Notes: generated by a model not told the origin, from the letters alone. Positions 35,438 through 46,615 are shown, counted from the first letter of the stretch. The stretch: 64,000 nt of DNA from Brevundimonas sp. Root1279 (GCF_001425945.1 NZ_LMEB01000005.1:124001-188000), one strand, 5' to 3'. Numbers and translations are program-made.

Positions 35438-37414
35438 GTGGCGGCGGGGCTGACGGACCTGACGCCGGGCGTAACTGACTTGGGTATTGCGAATATCTTG
35501 GCGATCCGGGCGCTGAAGGTCACGTTGCGGGCGACGATCCGCTTCGTCGCCGTCATCGGCGCCTATCTGCTGGCCTCGGGCCACGGCGTGACGCCGGGGG
35601 CCATCCTGCAGTCCATCGACGCCGCCTGGGTGCACGCCGCCGCCTTCGCCGTCCTCGGCTTCGGCCTCGACCTGTTCTTCCGAACCGACCGCGCCCTGTG
35701 GCGATACGTCTCGATCGTCGACATCGGACCGATCGTGCGCACCTCCGTGCTGTCGGCGGCCATCTTCCTGGCCTTCAACTTCTTCCTCGAGCGCGGGGCC
35801 TCGCTGCCGCGCTCGACCATGCTGGTCCTGCCGGTCCTCGACATCATCCTGACCCTGGCGCTGGTGCTGGCGCGTCGCATCGTCCACGACAAGGAGGCGC
35901 TGCGCACCCTGGCGCCGTTCGTCGGCAAGCATGACGACCGCACGCCCCTGATCCTGGTCGGGCGCATGGACCGCGTCGACACCTTCCTGCGCGAGCTGTC
36001 CCGCGGGGGCGGGGACTATCGCCCGGCCGGCATCGTCACCGACACCGCTGGAACCACCGCTCGCGAGCTGCGCGGCGCCAAGGTGCTGTCCGGGGTCAAG
36101 CCGGCCGCCGACGTCCTGGACGACTTCCTCAACCGCGGCGTCGATCCGGCCCTGGTCTTCCTCGACGACGCCATCACCCCGTCGGACTTCGGGGTCGAGC
36201 GCCTGGGCCAGCTGCGCGCCCGCGGCGTGCACCTGCTGCGCACTCCCAGCCTGGTCGAAGTCGGCGCCGGCGCCGACGACACGGTCATGCGCGAGTTCAA
36301 GTTCGAGGAGCTCCTCGCCCGCGCGCCGGTGCGCCTCGACGACTCGCCCCTGCGCGCCCTGGTCGCCGGCCGCCGCGTGCTGGTCACCGGCGCGGGCGGC
36401 TCGATCGGCTCGGAGATCTGCCGCCAGGTCGCCAGCCTCGGCTGCGGCCACCTGGCCATGCTGGATCATTCGGAATTCGGCCTGTTCACCATCGACCAGG
36501 AGATCGGCGACCGCTGGCCGACCCTGTCGCGCCGCGAATATCTGCACGACGTCCGCAACAAGGCCCTGCTGCACGAGTGCTTCGACGGCGAGCGTCCCGA
36601 CATCGTCTTCCACGCCGCCGCCCTCAAGCACGTGCCGCTGATGGAGCGCCATCCGTGTGAGAGCGTGCTCACCAATGTCGTCGGCACCTGGAATGTGGCC
36701 GAGAGCGCCAACGCCGCCGGGGTGAAGCACATGGTCTTCATCTCGACCGACAAGGCCGTCGATCCGCCGAACGTCATGGGCGCCACCAAGCGCCTGGCCG
36801 AGGCCGTGGTCCGCGCCCAGCAGACCAGCGAGGGCAATACGCGCTTCAGCGTCGTCCGCTTCGGCAATGTGCTCGGCTCGGCCGGCTCGGTGGTGCCGAC
36901 CTTCCGCGCCCAGATCGAGCGCGGCGGACCGGTGACCGTCACCCACCCGGACATCGAGCGCTACTTCATGACCATCCCGGAGGCGGTGCAGCTGGTCCTG
37001 CACGCCACGGCCCATTCGGCGCACCAGCCCGACGGCCCGCTGGGCGTCTTCGTTCTCGACATGGGCAAGCCGGTGAAGATCATGGATCTGGCCCGCCAGC
37101 TGATCGAGCTCTCCGGCAAGACCCCCGGCCGCGACATCGAGATCGAGGTCACCGGCCTGCGCCCCGGCGAGAAGCTGTTCGAAGAACTGGTCGACTCCAG
37201 CGAGATGTCGGAGATGTGCGGCCAGAGCCTCATGTGCGTCACCGACCGCATCAAGGGCGCCCGCATGACCGAGCAGACGGTGCAGAAGCTGGAGCGGATC
37301 GCGCGCTCGGGGGACGCCGCCGCCGCCCGCGCCCTGATCTTCGAGACCGTGGCCCAGGTCCGCGCCGTTCCGACCGAGGAACGCCCCGCCGTGGTGCCCA
37401 TCCGGCGGGCCTGA
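35438..37414 (+). CDS. legB: Membrane-bound UDP-GlcNAc 4,6-dehydratase (PglF/FlaA1/WbpM-type)
   Basis: This 658-residue enzyme has about four N-terminal helices (roughly 20-130), a CoA-binding-like Rossmann segment (about 165-290), and a C-terminal extended SDR domain. The latter has GAGGSIGSE near 320, STDKAVDPPNVMGATK near 440 (Met in place of the catalytic Tyr, as in PglF) and GLRPGEKLFEEL near 572. It converts UDP-GlcNAc to the 4-keto-6-deoxy sugar, the first committed step toward bacillosamine and legionaminic acid. The start is GTG 35438. It converges on the sugar transferase that ends the big minus-strand operon. The symbol reflects the pathway inferred from context. Confidence 0.85.
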   Translation: MAAGLTDLTPGVTDLGIANILAIRALKVTLRATIRFVAVIGAYLLASGHGVTPGAILQSIDAAWVHAAAFAVLGFGLDLFFRTDRALWRYVSIVDIGPIVRTSVLSAAIFLAFNFFLERGASLPRSTMLVLPVLDIILTLALVLARRIVHDKEALRTLAPFVGKHDDRTPLILVGRMDRVDTFLRELSRGGGDYRPAGIVTDTAGTTARELRGAKVLSGVKPAADVLDDFLNRGVDPALVFLDDAITPSDFGVERLGQLRARGVHLLRTPSLVEVGAGADDTVMREFKFEELLARAPVRLDDSPLRALVAGRRVLVTGAGGSIGSEICRQVASLGCGHLAMLDHSEFGLFTIDQEIGDRWPTLSRREYLHDVRNKALLHECFDGERPDIVFHAAALKHVPLMERHPCESVLTNVVGTWNVAESANAAGVKHMVFISTDKAVDPPNVMGATKRLAEAVVRAQQTSEGNTRFSVVRFGNVLGSAGSVVPTFRAQIERGGPVTVTHPDIERYFMTIPEAVQLVLHATAHSAHQPDGPLGVFVLDMGKPVKIMDLARQLIELSGKTPGRDIEIEVTGLRPGEKLFEELVDSSEMSEMCGQSLMCVTDRIKGARMTEQTVQKLERIARSGDAAAARALIFETVAQVRAVPTEERPAVVPIRRA

Positions 37415-37432
37415 TCGCCGTCGCGTCTCGCC

Positions 37433-37998
37433 CTAGTGCGAGATGTCCTTGGCCCGCAGCACCTTGCCGACCGTCATCCAGATGGTCTTGAGGTCGAGGC
37501 CGAAGGTGCGGGTGTTCATGTACTCGACGTCCAGCCGCACCTTGTCCGGGATGGGCAGCTCGTCGCGGCCGTTGACCTGCGCCCAGCCGGTCAGCCCCGG
37601 TCGGAGGCGATGCACCCCGGCCTCGGTGCGCAGGGCGATCAGGTCATCCTGGTTGAACAGGGCAGGGCGCGGCCCGACGATCGACATGTCGCCGGCCAGG
37701 ATGCTCCACAGCTGCGGCAGTTCGTCGAGGCTGGACTTGCGCAGGAAGCCGCCGATCGGCGTCAGCCAGACGGTGGTGTCGCTCAGCAGGTGGGTGGCCA
37801 CGGCCGGGGTCTCGATCCGCATCGAGCGGAATTTGGGCATCTTGAAGATCCGGTTGTCCCGGCCGACCCGGTCGGACCAATAGATCGCCGGCCCCTTCGA
37901 CGTCGCCTTCACCGCGATCGCCGTCGCCAGCATGACCGGCGACAGGGCGACCAGGGCTCCGCCGGCCATGACGATGTCGAATCCGCGTTTCAGCACGC

Positions 37999-38002
<4 letters not shown>
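37433..38002 (-). CDS. Undecaprenyl-phosphate sugar phosphotransferase (PglC/WbaP C-terminal type)
   Basis: This 189-residue short-form bacterial sugar transferase has one membrane-embedded helix (about 10-35), then KFRSMR near 57, SLDELPQLWSILAGDMSIVGPRP (about 90-112, with the catalytic Asp-Glu) and RPGLTGWAQVNGRDE near 133. It loads the first sugar-1-phosphate, probably a UDP-bacillosamine-like or GlcNAc-type sugar, onto undecaprenyl phosphate to start repeat-unit assembly. Its ATG overlaps the aminotransferase stop as ATGA. It is the last gene of the long leftward operon. Confidence 0.92.
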
Positions 38003-39474
<1,472 letters not shown>

Positions 39475-40083
39475 TCAGGAGGCTTTCGGGGCGGCGGGCA
39501 CGCCGGTCCAGGTCTGGTGGGCGGCGATGTCGCGGGTGACCACGGCGCCGGCGCCGACGGTCACGTCGTCGCCGATGCGGACCCCGGGCAGGACGACGGC
39601 GCCCGCGCCGATCAGGCAGCGTCCGCCGACCGACACCCCGCCGCCGAGGCTGGCGTTGGGCGCCACATGGGTGAAGTCGCCGACGCTGCAGTCGTGGTCC
39701 ACGACCGCTCCGTGGTTGACGATCACGCTTCGCCCCAGCCTGGCCTGGGGTCCGACCACGGCCTGGGCCGCAATGAAGCTGCCGCCGCCGACGCTGGCGG
39801 AGCGCGACACGCTCGCCGCCGGATGGCGCACGGTCATCGCCGCGGCCCCGGCCGCCTCGGCCCGGTGGTGCAGCTTCTGGCGCGCCGCCGCCGAGCCGAT
39901 CGCGACATGGAAGGACAGGCCGGCCATCGACGGGGCGATCTCCGGAATCTCGACCGGCAGGCCCAACAGCGGCGGGCCCGGGTCGTTCGCCCGGACGACC
40001 ACGGTCGACAGGTTGGAGCCGCCCTCCATCAGGGCGTCCAGCACCACGCGTGCATGCCCTCCGGCGCCGATCAGATGGATCAT
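39475..40083 (-). CDS. legH: NeuD/PglD-family sugar O/N-acetyltransferase
   Basis: This 202-residue hexapeptide-repeat acetyltransferase has an N-terminal Rossmann-like PglD domain (GAGGHARVVLDAL, 6-18) and a left-handed beta-helix (about 90-190). The latter has the catalytic His in VNHGAVVDHDCSVGDF and a C-terminal VTRDIAAHQTWTGVPA. It most likely acetylates the 4-amino sugar made by the preceding aminotransferase, using acetyl-CoA. Its stop abuts the ATG of the aminotransferase gene (TGA then ATG), and it starts one base before the end of the 2-epimerase gene. Confidence 0.88.
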   Translation of the reverse strand: MIHLIGAGGHARVVLDALMEGGSNLSTVVVRANDPGPPLLGLPVEIPEIAPSMAGLSFHVAIGSAAARQKLHHRAEAAGAAAMTVRHPAASVSRSASVGGGSFIAAQAVVGPQARLGRSVIVNHGAVVDHDCSVGDFTHVAPNASLGGGVSVGGRCLIGAGAVVLPGVRIGDDVTVGAGAVVTRDIAAHQTWTGVPAAPKAS

Positions 40084-40084
40084 C

Positions 40085-41215
40085 TCAGTACCCGTTGACC
40101 TTCATCAGGAGGGAGGCATCCAGCGGCGCGCCGGCCAGCAGCCGCGCGATGCGCTCGCCGGCCCGCCCATCGCCATAGACATTGGCCGGCTCAGACCGGC
40201 CGCGCGCCAGCAGGGCGGCCACGCCTTCGGCCAAGGCGCCCTCGTCCGCCGCCACGTCGAGCACGTTGGCATTACGCTCGCGCAGGTTCTGGCGCGGGCC
40301 GACGTTCAGCACCGGCGTGCCGAAGCTGGCCGCCTCGATGATGCCGGCGCTGGAGTTGCCGACCATCAGGTCCGCATGGGCCATCGCCGCAACGAAGGCC
40401 GGCCGCGCCAGGTGCGTGCGCACGGTCAGGCCGGGCGCGCCCTTGGCCTCGGTCAACACCGCCCGCACCCCCTCGCTGCCCGCATCGGCGTTAGGGAGCA
40501 GGGCCAGCACCTGAAGGCCCGCCGCAAGCAGGGCGTCGAGGATGCGGCGCGCGTCGTCGGCGGCCGTTTCCGCCTCCTGCAGCACCGGGTGGTAGACCAT
40601 CAGGGCGAAGGGCCGCGCCGGATCCAGCCCGTGCAGCCGGATCACCTCGTCGCGCGGGGGCAGGTCGTCGTCGGTTAGTCCGTCCAGCCCCGGCGCCCCG
40701 GTGACGTGGATGTTGGCCGGGCTCTCGCCCATCCGCACCAGCCGCTCGGCGGCCTCCTCGGTGGCCGCGAAATGCAGGTGGCTGAGCTTGGAGATGGCGT
40801 GCCGCACCGGCTCGTCCACCGTGCCCGAACGCTCGCCCCCGTGGATGTGGGCGACGGGGATGTTCAGGTGGATCGCCGCCAGCGCGCCGGCCAGCATCTC
40901 GCCCCGGTCGCCGAGCAGCAGCACCGCGTCGGGGCGCTCGCTCTCCAGAATGTCGGTGAAGGCGGCGATCATGGTCCCGATGTTCCGCGCCATGGTCGCC
41001 CCGGTGGCGGGGTCCAGCGGCACTGGAACCCGCCCGGCGATGCGCAGCCCGGCCGCCTCGATCTCCTCCACCGTGTTCCCGTAGTAGGGCGACAGGTGCA
41101 TGCCGGTGACGATGACCGCGAGCTCCAGCTCCAGATGGTCGCGCAGGATTTGCAGCGTCGACCGCATCAGGCCGAAGTCGGCCCGCGTGCCCGAGATGTA
41201 GCAGATGCGCCGCAT
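40085..41215 (-). CDS. legG: Hydrolysing UDP-sugar 2-epimerase (NeuC/LegG)
   Basis: This 376-residue GT-B-fold enzyme has CYISGTRADFGL at 5-16, LLGDRGEMLAGALAA near 99, HIHGGERSGTVDEPVRHAISKLSHLHF near 120-146 and GNSSAGIIEAASFGTPVLNVG near 285. NeuC/LegG enzymes invert C2 of UDP-GlcNAc or UDP-diacetylbacillosamine and release the free mannosamine-type sugar for the NeuB step. In this operon diacetylbacillosamine is the likelier substrate, because the dehydratase, aminotransferase and acetyltransferase are present. The start is ATG 41215, two bases after the NeuB stop. Confidence 0.93.
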   Translation of the reverse strand: MRRICYISGTRADFGLMRSTLQILRDHLELELAVIVTGMHLSPYYGNTVEEIEAAGLRIAGRVPVPLDPATGATMARNIGTMIAAFTDILESERPDAVLLLGDRGEMLAGALAAIHLNIPVAHIHGGERSGTVDEPVRHAISKLSHLHFAATEEAAERLVRMGESPANIHVTGAPGLDGLTDDDLPPRDEVIRLHGLDPARPFALMVYHPVLQEAETAADDARRILDALLAAGLQVLALLPNADAGSEGVRAVLTEAKGAPGLTVRTHLARPAFVAAMAHADLMVGNSSAGIIEAASFGTPVLNVGPRQNLRERNANVLDVAADEGALAEGVAALLARGRSEPANVYGDGRAGERIARLLAGAPLDASLLMKVNGY

Positions 41216-41217
41216 GC

Positions 41218-42249
41218 TCAGGCCAGATGCTCCCAGGTCAGGGGCTCGCCGGCCGCCACCGGCGCCTTCAGCGCGCGGCCCGGCAGCTCCTCGAAATGCT
41301 TGGGTGCGATGCCCGAGGCCGGGCGCAGCAGGATCAGGTCGGCCGCGCTCAGCACATGGCCGGCGGGCAGGGCGGTGCGCGCCATCACCGACCGCCGCGC
41401 CACCGCCCGCACCGGCAGCTCCGCCTCGGTCGGGGCCTTGACCGCCGAGCCCAGCGCCGCCTCTACGTCGCGGATCTGGCCCACCAGATCCGTCAGTTGC
41501 TGCACCGTCAGCGAGGCGCGGTGGTCCGGGCCGGGCAGGGTCGGATCCAGCGTGAAATGCTTCTCGATCACCGTCGCGCCCAGCCCCACCGCCGCCGTCG
41601 ACACCGCCAGTCCGAGGGTGTGATCCGAATAGCCGACCGGCAGGCCGGTGACCTCGCCGATGGTCCGCATGGCCCGCAGGTTCACGTCCGACGGAGCCGC
41701 CGGATAGTTGGAGGTGCAGTGCAGGATGGTCACCGCCTCGGCCATCGGCTCCCTGAAGCCATGCTGCGCCCGCGTCGCGGCGATGACCGCCACGGCCTCG
41801 GTGATCTCGTCCATCGTCGCCATGCCTGTCGAGACGATCATCGGCCGACCCAGCGCCGCCAGGTGGCGCAGGAAGGGATGGTTGACGATCTCGCCCGAGG
41901 GAACCTTGATCCGCGCCATGCCGGCGCCGACCAGGAAGTCGGCGGCCTCTTCGTCGAACGGGGTCGACATGAACTCCACCCCGACCTCGCGGCAGCGCGC
42001 GATCAGCCGGTGGTGCAGGTCCTCGGACATCTCGAGCGCCTTCAGCATCTCGTGCTGGCCGCCCTCGCCGGTCTCGCGCTTCTGGTAGTCGGCCTTCTCC
42101 GCCCCCGGCGCGGCCAGCTTGTCGGCCGAGAAGGTCTGGAACTTGACCGCGTCGGCCCCCGCCGCCTTCGCCGCATCGACCATGGCCAACGCCCGGTCGG
42201 CGTCGCCGTTATGGTTCACGCCCGCTTCGGCGATGATGAAGACGCTCAA
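41218..42249 (-). CDS. legI: Nonulosonic acid synthase (NeuB/LegI family)
   Basis: This 343-residue enzyme condenses a 6-deoxy-mannosamine-type sugar with phosphoenolpyruvate to give a nine-carbon sialic-acid-like sugar. IIAEAGVNHNGD (4-15) and KFQTFSADKL near 38 open the TIM barrel. MSTPFDEEAADFL near 97, YPAAPSDVNLRAM near 178 and YSDHT near 205 follow. The C-terminal SAF antifreeze-like domain (about 280-343) has RRSVMARTALPAGHVL. The start is TTG 42249, just after GGGAGGAG; no ATG fits. The legG partner is 2 bases downstream. Legionaminic rather than sialic or pseudaminic acid is inferred from the neighbouring genes. Confidence 0.9.
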   Translation of the reverse strand: MSVFIIAEAGVNHNGDADRALAMVDAAKAAGADAVKFQTFSADKLAAPGAEKADYQKRETGEGGQHEMLKALEMSEDLHHRLIARCREVGVEFMSTPFDEEAADFLVGAGMARIKVPSGEIVNHPFLRHLAALGRPMIVSTGMATMDEITEAVAVIAATRAQHGFREPMAEAVTILHCTSNYPAAPSDVNLRAMRTIGEVTGLPVGYSDHTLGLAVSTAAVGLGATVIEKHFTLDPTLPGPDHRASLTVQQLTDLVGQIRDVEAALGSAVKAPTEAELPVRAVARRSVMARTALPAGHVLSAADLILLRPASGIAPKHFEELPGRALKAPVAAGEPLTWEHLA

Positions 42250-42296
42250 ATGGGCTCCTCCCGGCTGCCCGACCGGTCTAACCCAAGCCGCGCGGC

Positions 42297-43223
42297 TCAG
42301 GTAGTTGAAACCGCTGACTTGGGAGCCCATCCGAGCACTTCGCGCGTGTGTTCGATGTCGACCTCCAGGTCGCCGAACAGCTGCGAGGCCATCGCCCCCT
42401 TGCCCGCCAGCTTCAGCGGAGCCGCCAGCAGCCCCGTCGGAACCGGCAGCAACGTCAGTCGTCGCCCCTGCGCCGCCGCCATCGTCTCCAGCAGCGCCCG
42501 CGTCGACACCGGCCGCCCGTCGCTGACCAGGAAGGTCTCGCCCGCCGCCGCCGGGTGGTCGATGACGACGTCGATCAGATCCGCCAACACCTCCACCGAG
42601 ACCAGGTCGCGCCGGTTCCCGCCCGCCAGGCCGAACGGCAGCGGCAGCCCTTTGGCCAGGATCCGCTCCAGCGTCGCCAGATTGCCCTTCGGCTCCGGCC
42701 CGGTGATCAGCGGCGGCCGAATCACCACCACCTCGAGCCCGGTCTCCGCCGCCAGCGCCCAAAGCCCCTGCTCGGCCTCCCATTTGGACACCGCATAGGG
42801 CGAGTGCGGCGCCGGCGCATCGTCATGCCGGAACCCGCGCCCGTGCGTCTCGGCCCCGTTCACCCCGATGCTCGACACGAACACGAACCGCCGCACCCCC
42901 GCCGCGACCGCTTGTCGCGCCAACGCCAGCGTCCCCTCGACATTCACCGCCCGAAACGCCGCCAGCGGATCCCCCGCCGTCTCCTTGAGGACATGCACCC
43001 GCGCCGCGCAGTGCACCACGGCGTCCACGCCCGCGAGCGCCGCAGACCAGTCCGCTCCCGCGGCAAGATCGGGCGAGCCCACGGCCTCAACGCCCAAGGG
43101 CCAACCGCCGGCGTCGCGGCGCGCGGCGGCGCGGACGGAGCGCCCCCCCGCCGCCAGACGCCCGACCACAGCCCGGCCGAGGAAGCCGGACGCGCCCGTG
43201 ACGAAGATTTTTTCAGGGGGCAA
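42297..43223 (-). CDS. NAD-dependent sugar epimerase/reductase (WbpV/QuiNAc-type SDR)
   Basis: This 308-residue extended SDR has IFVTGASGFLGRAV at 6-19, SSIGVNGAETHGRGF near 115 and the catalytic pair in YAVSKWEAE near 140-144. In O-antigen loci this family makes UDP-QuiNAc or UDP-FucNAc by reducing or epimerising the 4-keto product of a WbpM-type dehydratase, usually for transfer to the lipid carrier by the initiating transferase. That suits a locus with both such proteins. The start is TTG 43223, inside the end of the acyltransferase gene (11-base overlap); an earlier start would add non-homologous sequence. Confidence 0.8.
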   Translation of the reverse strand: MPPEKIFVTGASGFLGRAVVGRLAAGGRSVRAAARRDAGGWPLGVEAVGSPDLAAGADWSAALAGVDAVVHCAARVHVLKETAGDPLAAFRAVNVEGTLALARQAVAAGVRRFVFVSSIGVNGAETHGRGFRHDDAPAPHSPYAVSKWEAEQGLWALAAETGLEVVVIRPPLITGPEPKGNLATLERILAKGLPLPFGLAGGNRRDLVSVEVLADLIDVVIDHPAAAGETFLVSDGRPVSTRALLETMAAAQGRRLTLLPVPTGLLAAPLKLAGKGAMASQLFGDLEVDIEHTREVLGWAPKSAVSTT

Positions 43224-45228
43224 CTGACTGTACCGCGGCGGATTGCATCGGTGGGAGCGCCAGTGCCCCGCGGTCATTTTCGACGGAAAGGAATCGACGC
43301 GCACCTTCGATGCTGAAGTGGTTGTCGTCGAAGTACATTGATTTTCCATCGATCAGGGAAGCGCACCCTTTCGTGCTACAAACGGCTTGGCTCGGGTCTA
43401 GAAGAGAGACCCTGGGCATGCGCGCCAGACGCTGCAGAACGGGAAGGATGAACGCGTTGCGCTCGCGGTAAAACTCAATCGTGGTCCCTGTTATGCGGTC
43501 TGAATCATTGGGGTTGCCGGTGAACGTGTAGCGCTCGACGTGGGTCGGGAGATCTGGGATCGGGGCAACGAGGTAGACCTGCTTGCCTGAGGCCGTAAGC
43601 CGCTCAACGATCCGTTCTAGGCTCGCGACGTAGCGCTGGCGTGCTTCGTCAGGCGGTAAATCCAGCAGGAAGTTGGGTCGTGCCGTCGGCGTCTTCGGGA
43701 AAGTTTTCGTCTGGTCCCCATAAAGATAATAGCTGTGACGGAAAACTAGGATCACATTCGTGATCTCGGTGTCCCGCTCAAGGTACTCTACGGCCTTGTT
43801 CAGCCAAGCCGTGCATCCCGGGTTATCCGACTCGAAAGTCAGGGCCGCTTGGCAGCCACTGAACGTCAAGTGCAGCACCCCTTCTTGCTTGGTCTGAAGG
43901 CGTTCGGCCAGTGCATAGGCGATCTCGACGCCATGGCTGTCCCCAAAGACCGCCCAATGCACACGTTCCTTCACGAAGTAGCGACAGGCCCCGTCCGGCC
44001 CTCGGGCGTCCACACCCTCCACGTGGCATTCATCACGCAGGGGGCTGGGCGCACCGGTTGCTGCGACGGCAAGCGTGCGTTCACTGAAGCGATCGGGAAA
44101 GCCCTTGTTCACATGGCCGGCCATGCCAGCGGCAATCAAGAGCGCGGAGCCGATGAGGAAAAGGGAATAGATCTGGAGCCGAGAGAATCTTTGTCTGTTT
44201 CGAAAAGGCGTTTCTACGCACTTCAGCGAAAACCAGGCTAGCGCGAAGGTCGCCAAGATGAGCACGGCGTACGCGGGCCAACCGTGTTCAGCGAAGCCTT
44301 GCATTCGGGAAAGCGAGAACAGCGGCTGGTGCCAGAGGTAGGCGCTGTAGGACAGCAGGCCGACGAACACGAAGGGTCGACTGGCCAGTATCCGTCCGGT
44401 CATCGAGGTTGGAGTGGCAAGTAGTATGAGCAGTGCCGTGCCCAGGACCGGCGGAACCGCGCTCCAGCCCGGAAAAAGGGTCGTGCTGTCGTAGAACCAA
44501 ATCGGTAGCGCAATGAGAGCCGCGGCGATCAGTTCGAGCGCCGGTTTCGCGAAGCGTATGCGCATAATGGCCCGTCGCCACGAGACCTCATGAATCGCGA
44601 CGAATACGCCAAACAGGAGTTCCCACGCCCGCATAGGGGTGAGGAAGAACGCCATCATCTGTTCTCTGGGCGCATAGTCGACGCATAGCCAGAATGATCC
44701 CAGAAGTGCCGCGGCCATCAGGGCGTCGAGAAGCCACCGGCGCCCCCATCCCGCAACGATCGCTAGGAACGGAAACGCGATGTAGTACTGTTCTTCGACT
44801 GACAGGCTCCACATGTGAAGCAACGGATAGAGTTCGGCATCGCCGCCGAAGTACCCGCTCTTAAGCCAGAAGAAGATGTTTGAAGCAAAGCCTGTGGTGG
44901 CGACCAGGCTCTGGGCGTAGGTCTGAAGTTGATCTGGAGGCAGAATAATCCAAGAGGCAACGGATGTCGCAATCAGTGTGACGAACAGGGCCGGGAATAT
45001 TCTTCGAATTCGACGCTCATAAAAACCAAGAAACGAAAATGATCCCTGGTTGATCTCCCGCAGAATAATCGCGGAAATCAGGTATCCGCTGATAACAAAG
45101 AAGATGTCTACGCCAACGTAGCCTCCAGTCGCGATGCCCAGTCCGGTGTGGAACAATATCACCGAAACGACAGCAACGGCCCGCAGCCCGTCAACTTCGG
45201 GCCGGTATCCCCCCTCGCTGATCTTCAT
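43213..45228 (-). CDS. O-acyltransferase, AT3 membrane domain plus SGNH domain
   Basis: This 671-residue protein combines about ten transmembrane helices of the acyltransferase-3 family (YRPEVDGLRAVAVVSVILFH near 8-27, RRIRRIFPAL near 72, WSLSVEEQYY near 139) with a periplasmic SGNH domain. That domain has the nucleophile Ser in FGDSHGVEIA near 429 and the Asp/His pair in DDNHFS near 635. It adds O-acetyl or similar groups to the surface glycan. Base composition is clearly lower in G+C than the flanking sugar genes and codon use differs, as also in the Wzy gene upstream. The two overlap as ATGA and probably entered together. Confidence 0.92.
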   Translation of the reverse strand: MKISEGGYRPEVDGLRAVAVVSVILFHTGLGIATGGYVGVDIFFVISGYLISAIILREINQGSFSFLGFYERRIRRIFPALFVTLIATSVASWIILPPDQLQTYAQSLVATTGFASNIFFWLKSGYFGGDAELYPLLHMWSLSVEEQYYIAFPFLAIVAGWGRRWLLDALMAAALLGSFWLCVDYAPREQMMAFFLTPMRAWELLFGVFVAIHEVSWRRAIMRIRFAKPALELIAAALIALPIWFYDSTTLFPGWSAVPPVLGTALLILLATPTSMTGRILASRPFVFVGLLSYSAYLWHQPLFSLSRMQGFAEHGWPAYAVLILATFALAWFSLKCVETPFRNRQRFSRLQIYSLFLIGSALLIAAGMAGHVNKGFPDRFSERTLAVAATGAPSPLRDECHVEGVDARGPDGACRYFVKERVHWAVFGDSHGVEIAYALAERLQTKQEGVLHLTFSGCQAALTFESDNPGCTAWLNKAVEYLERDTEITNVILVFRHSYYLYGDQTKTFPKTPTARPNFLLDLPPDEARQRYVASLERIVERLTASGKQVYLVAPIPDLPTHVERYTFTGNPNDSDRITGTTIEFYRERNAFILPVLQRLARMPRVSLLDPSQAVCSTKGCASLIDGKSMYFDDNHFSIEGARRFLSVENDRGALALPPMQSAAVQSVAP

Positions 45229-46562
45229 CGCGCAGAGAGTCGCATCGCGCCCTGCGGCATTGGCGGGAAGGATGCCCGCTGAACCTTGGCGGCCAAGAAA
45301 GCAACGATCATCCAGACGTGAGTCACGAAGCCATTCGAAAAGCCGATAGGGGTGTTGATCAAGCTAAAGAAGATGCCAACTGTCACGAACGGCACAAGGA
45401 GCATCCAGCGATCATCCATGCCTCTTTTGACATTGGCGTAAACCTTCCCGCTGAGCCATCCCCAAAGGAAGCAGGGTATCAGGCCGAAGAATCGAAAATC
45501 GACATATAATGACCCGAACGCCGACGGCAGGAATCCGTAAGTGTTCATCCGTAGAAGAACGGCGTATCCGTCCGCAATGAACTGTCCATTGATGCGGCGT
45601 GTGGCGGCGGCGACCAAGTCTACGCCATAGGAACCGAGCATCATCGAACCGTTGTAGTCTGTGAAGATCGCATTGGACATCACCAGCCCCTGCACCAGGT
45701 ACCACACGAAGACGAACACCAGATAGGTTCCGTCGGGCCCGAGCAGCGCGAAGAAGACGTTGGAAAACCGCCCGTTGAAGTTCACACCCCATGAGGTGCT
45801 GGCCACGCCGAACATGCCTTCGACGCCGCCCGCGACATCAGCGCGGGCGAAGAAGACCTGGACAAAATAGAGCAGCATGATCCCGCCGAGTGCGGCGATG
45901 CCTACCTTCGCCGAAGTTCCGAGTTTGAACGGACGACGGGAGCGAGCACGCGCCGCTCGCGGCGAAGGACGGACCGGGAAAAGCTGCCGCCTCAGGGCGA
46001 AGCCGAAGACGATCATCAGAAGCGCGTAGAACAGGGGGGCCCGTCCCCCCATCGCTAGCGAGGTGATTACGACTGGAGCCAAGCCGAAAGCTGCGGCTCG
46101 CCACCAGACCGGCCGGGACCTGTAGGCCACTTCCCGTACGAGATACACATAGCCTGCGGGGTACGTCAGAAATGCGAGTTGGAACCAGATAGTGCTGTCG
46201 GATTGGCTGCCTGCGAGCAACGCGCCAGCGCGATCCGATCGAACCTGATAGGCATCGGCAAGGTCGAGGATGTTTCGTCCCTGGATATCCATCACTGCCG
46301 CGAAGATCGCGATGATCCCGGCGATCATAAGGATCTGGTCTGTGAGTCGGAAATCTACTCGCGCCCCTGGTGGCCGAGGTCGTTGAGGTTGCGGTCGCGC
46401 CGCCACCAAGGCTCCTGCGCAATAGGTCGCGATGAACAGCACAAGGATCATGAATCCGTAAAGGGTCATCACCCGGTTCTCGAGCCTGAACGGCAACACG
46501 AAGAACGCGATGATGCAGCCTGTCCAGACAAGCAACATCAACACAGCCGGATGAAATTTCAT
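45225..46562 (-). CDS. wzy: Oligosaccharide repeat-unit polymerase (Wzy)
   Basis: This 445-residue inner-membrane protein has about 10-12 hydrophobic helices and a large periplasmic loop between about 235 and 310 containing GMFGVASTSWGVNFNGRF. The pattern fits O-antigen/oligosaccharide repeat-unit polymerases, which are very diverse in sequence, so assignment rests on topology and context with the flippase and initiating transferase. G+C is lower than in most of the operon. The ATG 46562 has no strong ribosome site. It is distinct from the O-antigen ligase-type protein at 24198, so the window encodes two polymerase-like proteins. Confidence 0.8.
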   Translation of the reverse strand: MKFHPAVLMLLVWTGCIIAFFVLPFRLENRVMTLYGFMILVLFIATYCAGALVAARPQPQRPRPPGARVDFRLTDQILMIAGIIAIFAAVMDIQGRNILDLADAYQVRSDRAGALLAGSQSDSTIWFQLAFLTYPAGYVYLVREVAYRSRPVWWRAAAFGLAPVVITSLAMGGRAPLFYALLMIVFGFALRRQLFPVRPSPRAARARSRRPFKLGTSAKVGIAALGGIMLLYFVQVFFARADVAGGVEGMFGVASTSWGVNFNGRFSNVFFALLGPDGTYLVFVFVWYLVQGLVMSNAIFTDYNGSMMLGSYGVDLVAAATRRINGQFIADGYAVLLRMNTYGFLPSAFGSLYVDFRFFGLIPCFLWGWLSGKVYANVKRGMDDRWMLLVPFVTVGIFFSLINTPIGFSNGFVTHVWMIVAFLAAKVQRASFPPMPQGAMRLSAR

Positions 46563-46615
46563 GCCAGTTATTCGTCCTTAGGCTTCATTCCGGGCGGTCG
46601 CGTGCACGCGCGCCG

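Noticed and set aside
41218..42249. N-acetylneuraminic (sialic) acid pathway
   Set aside because: The dehydratase, aminotransferase and acetyltransferase of the 6-deoxy diamino route are present, favouring legionaminic-type sugars; not proven from sequence.
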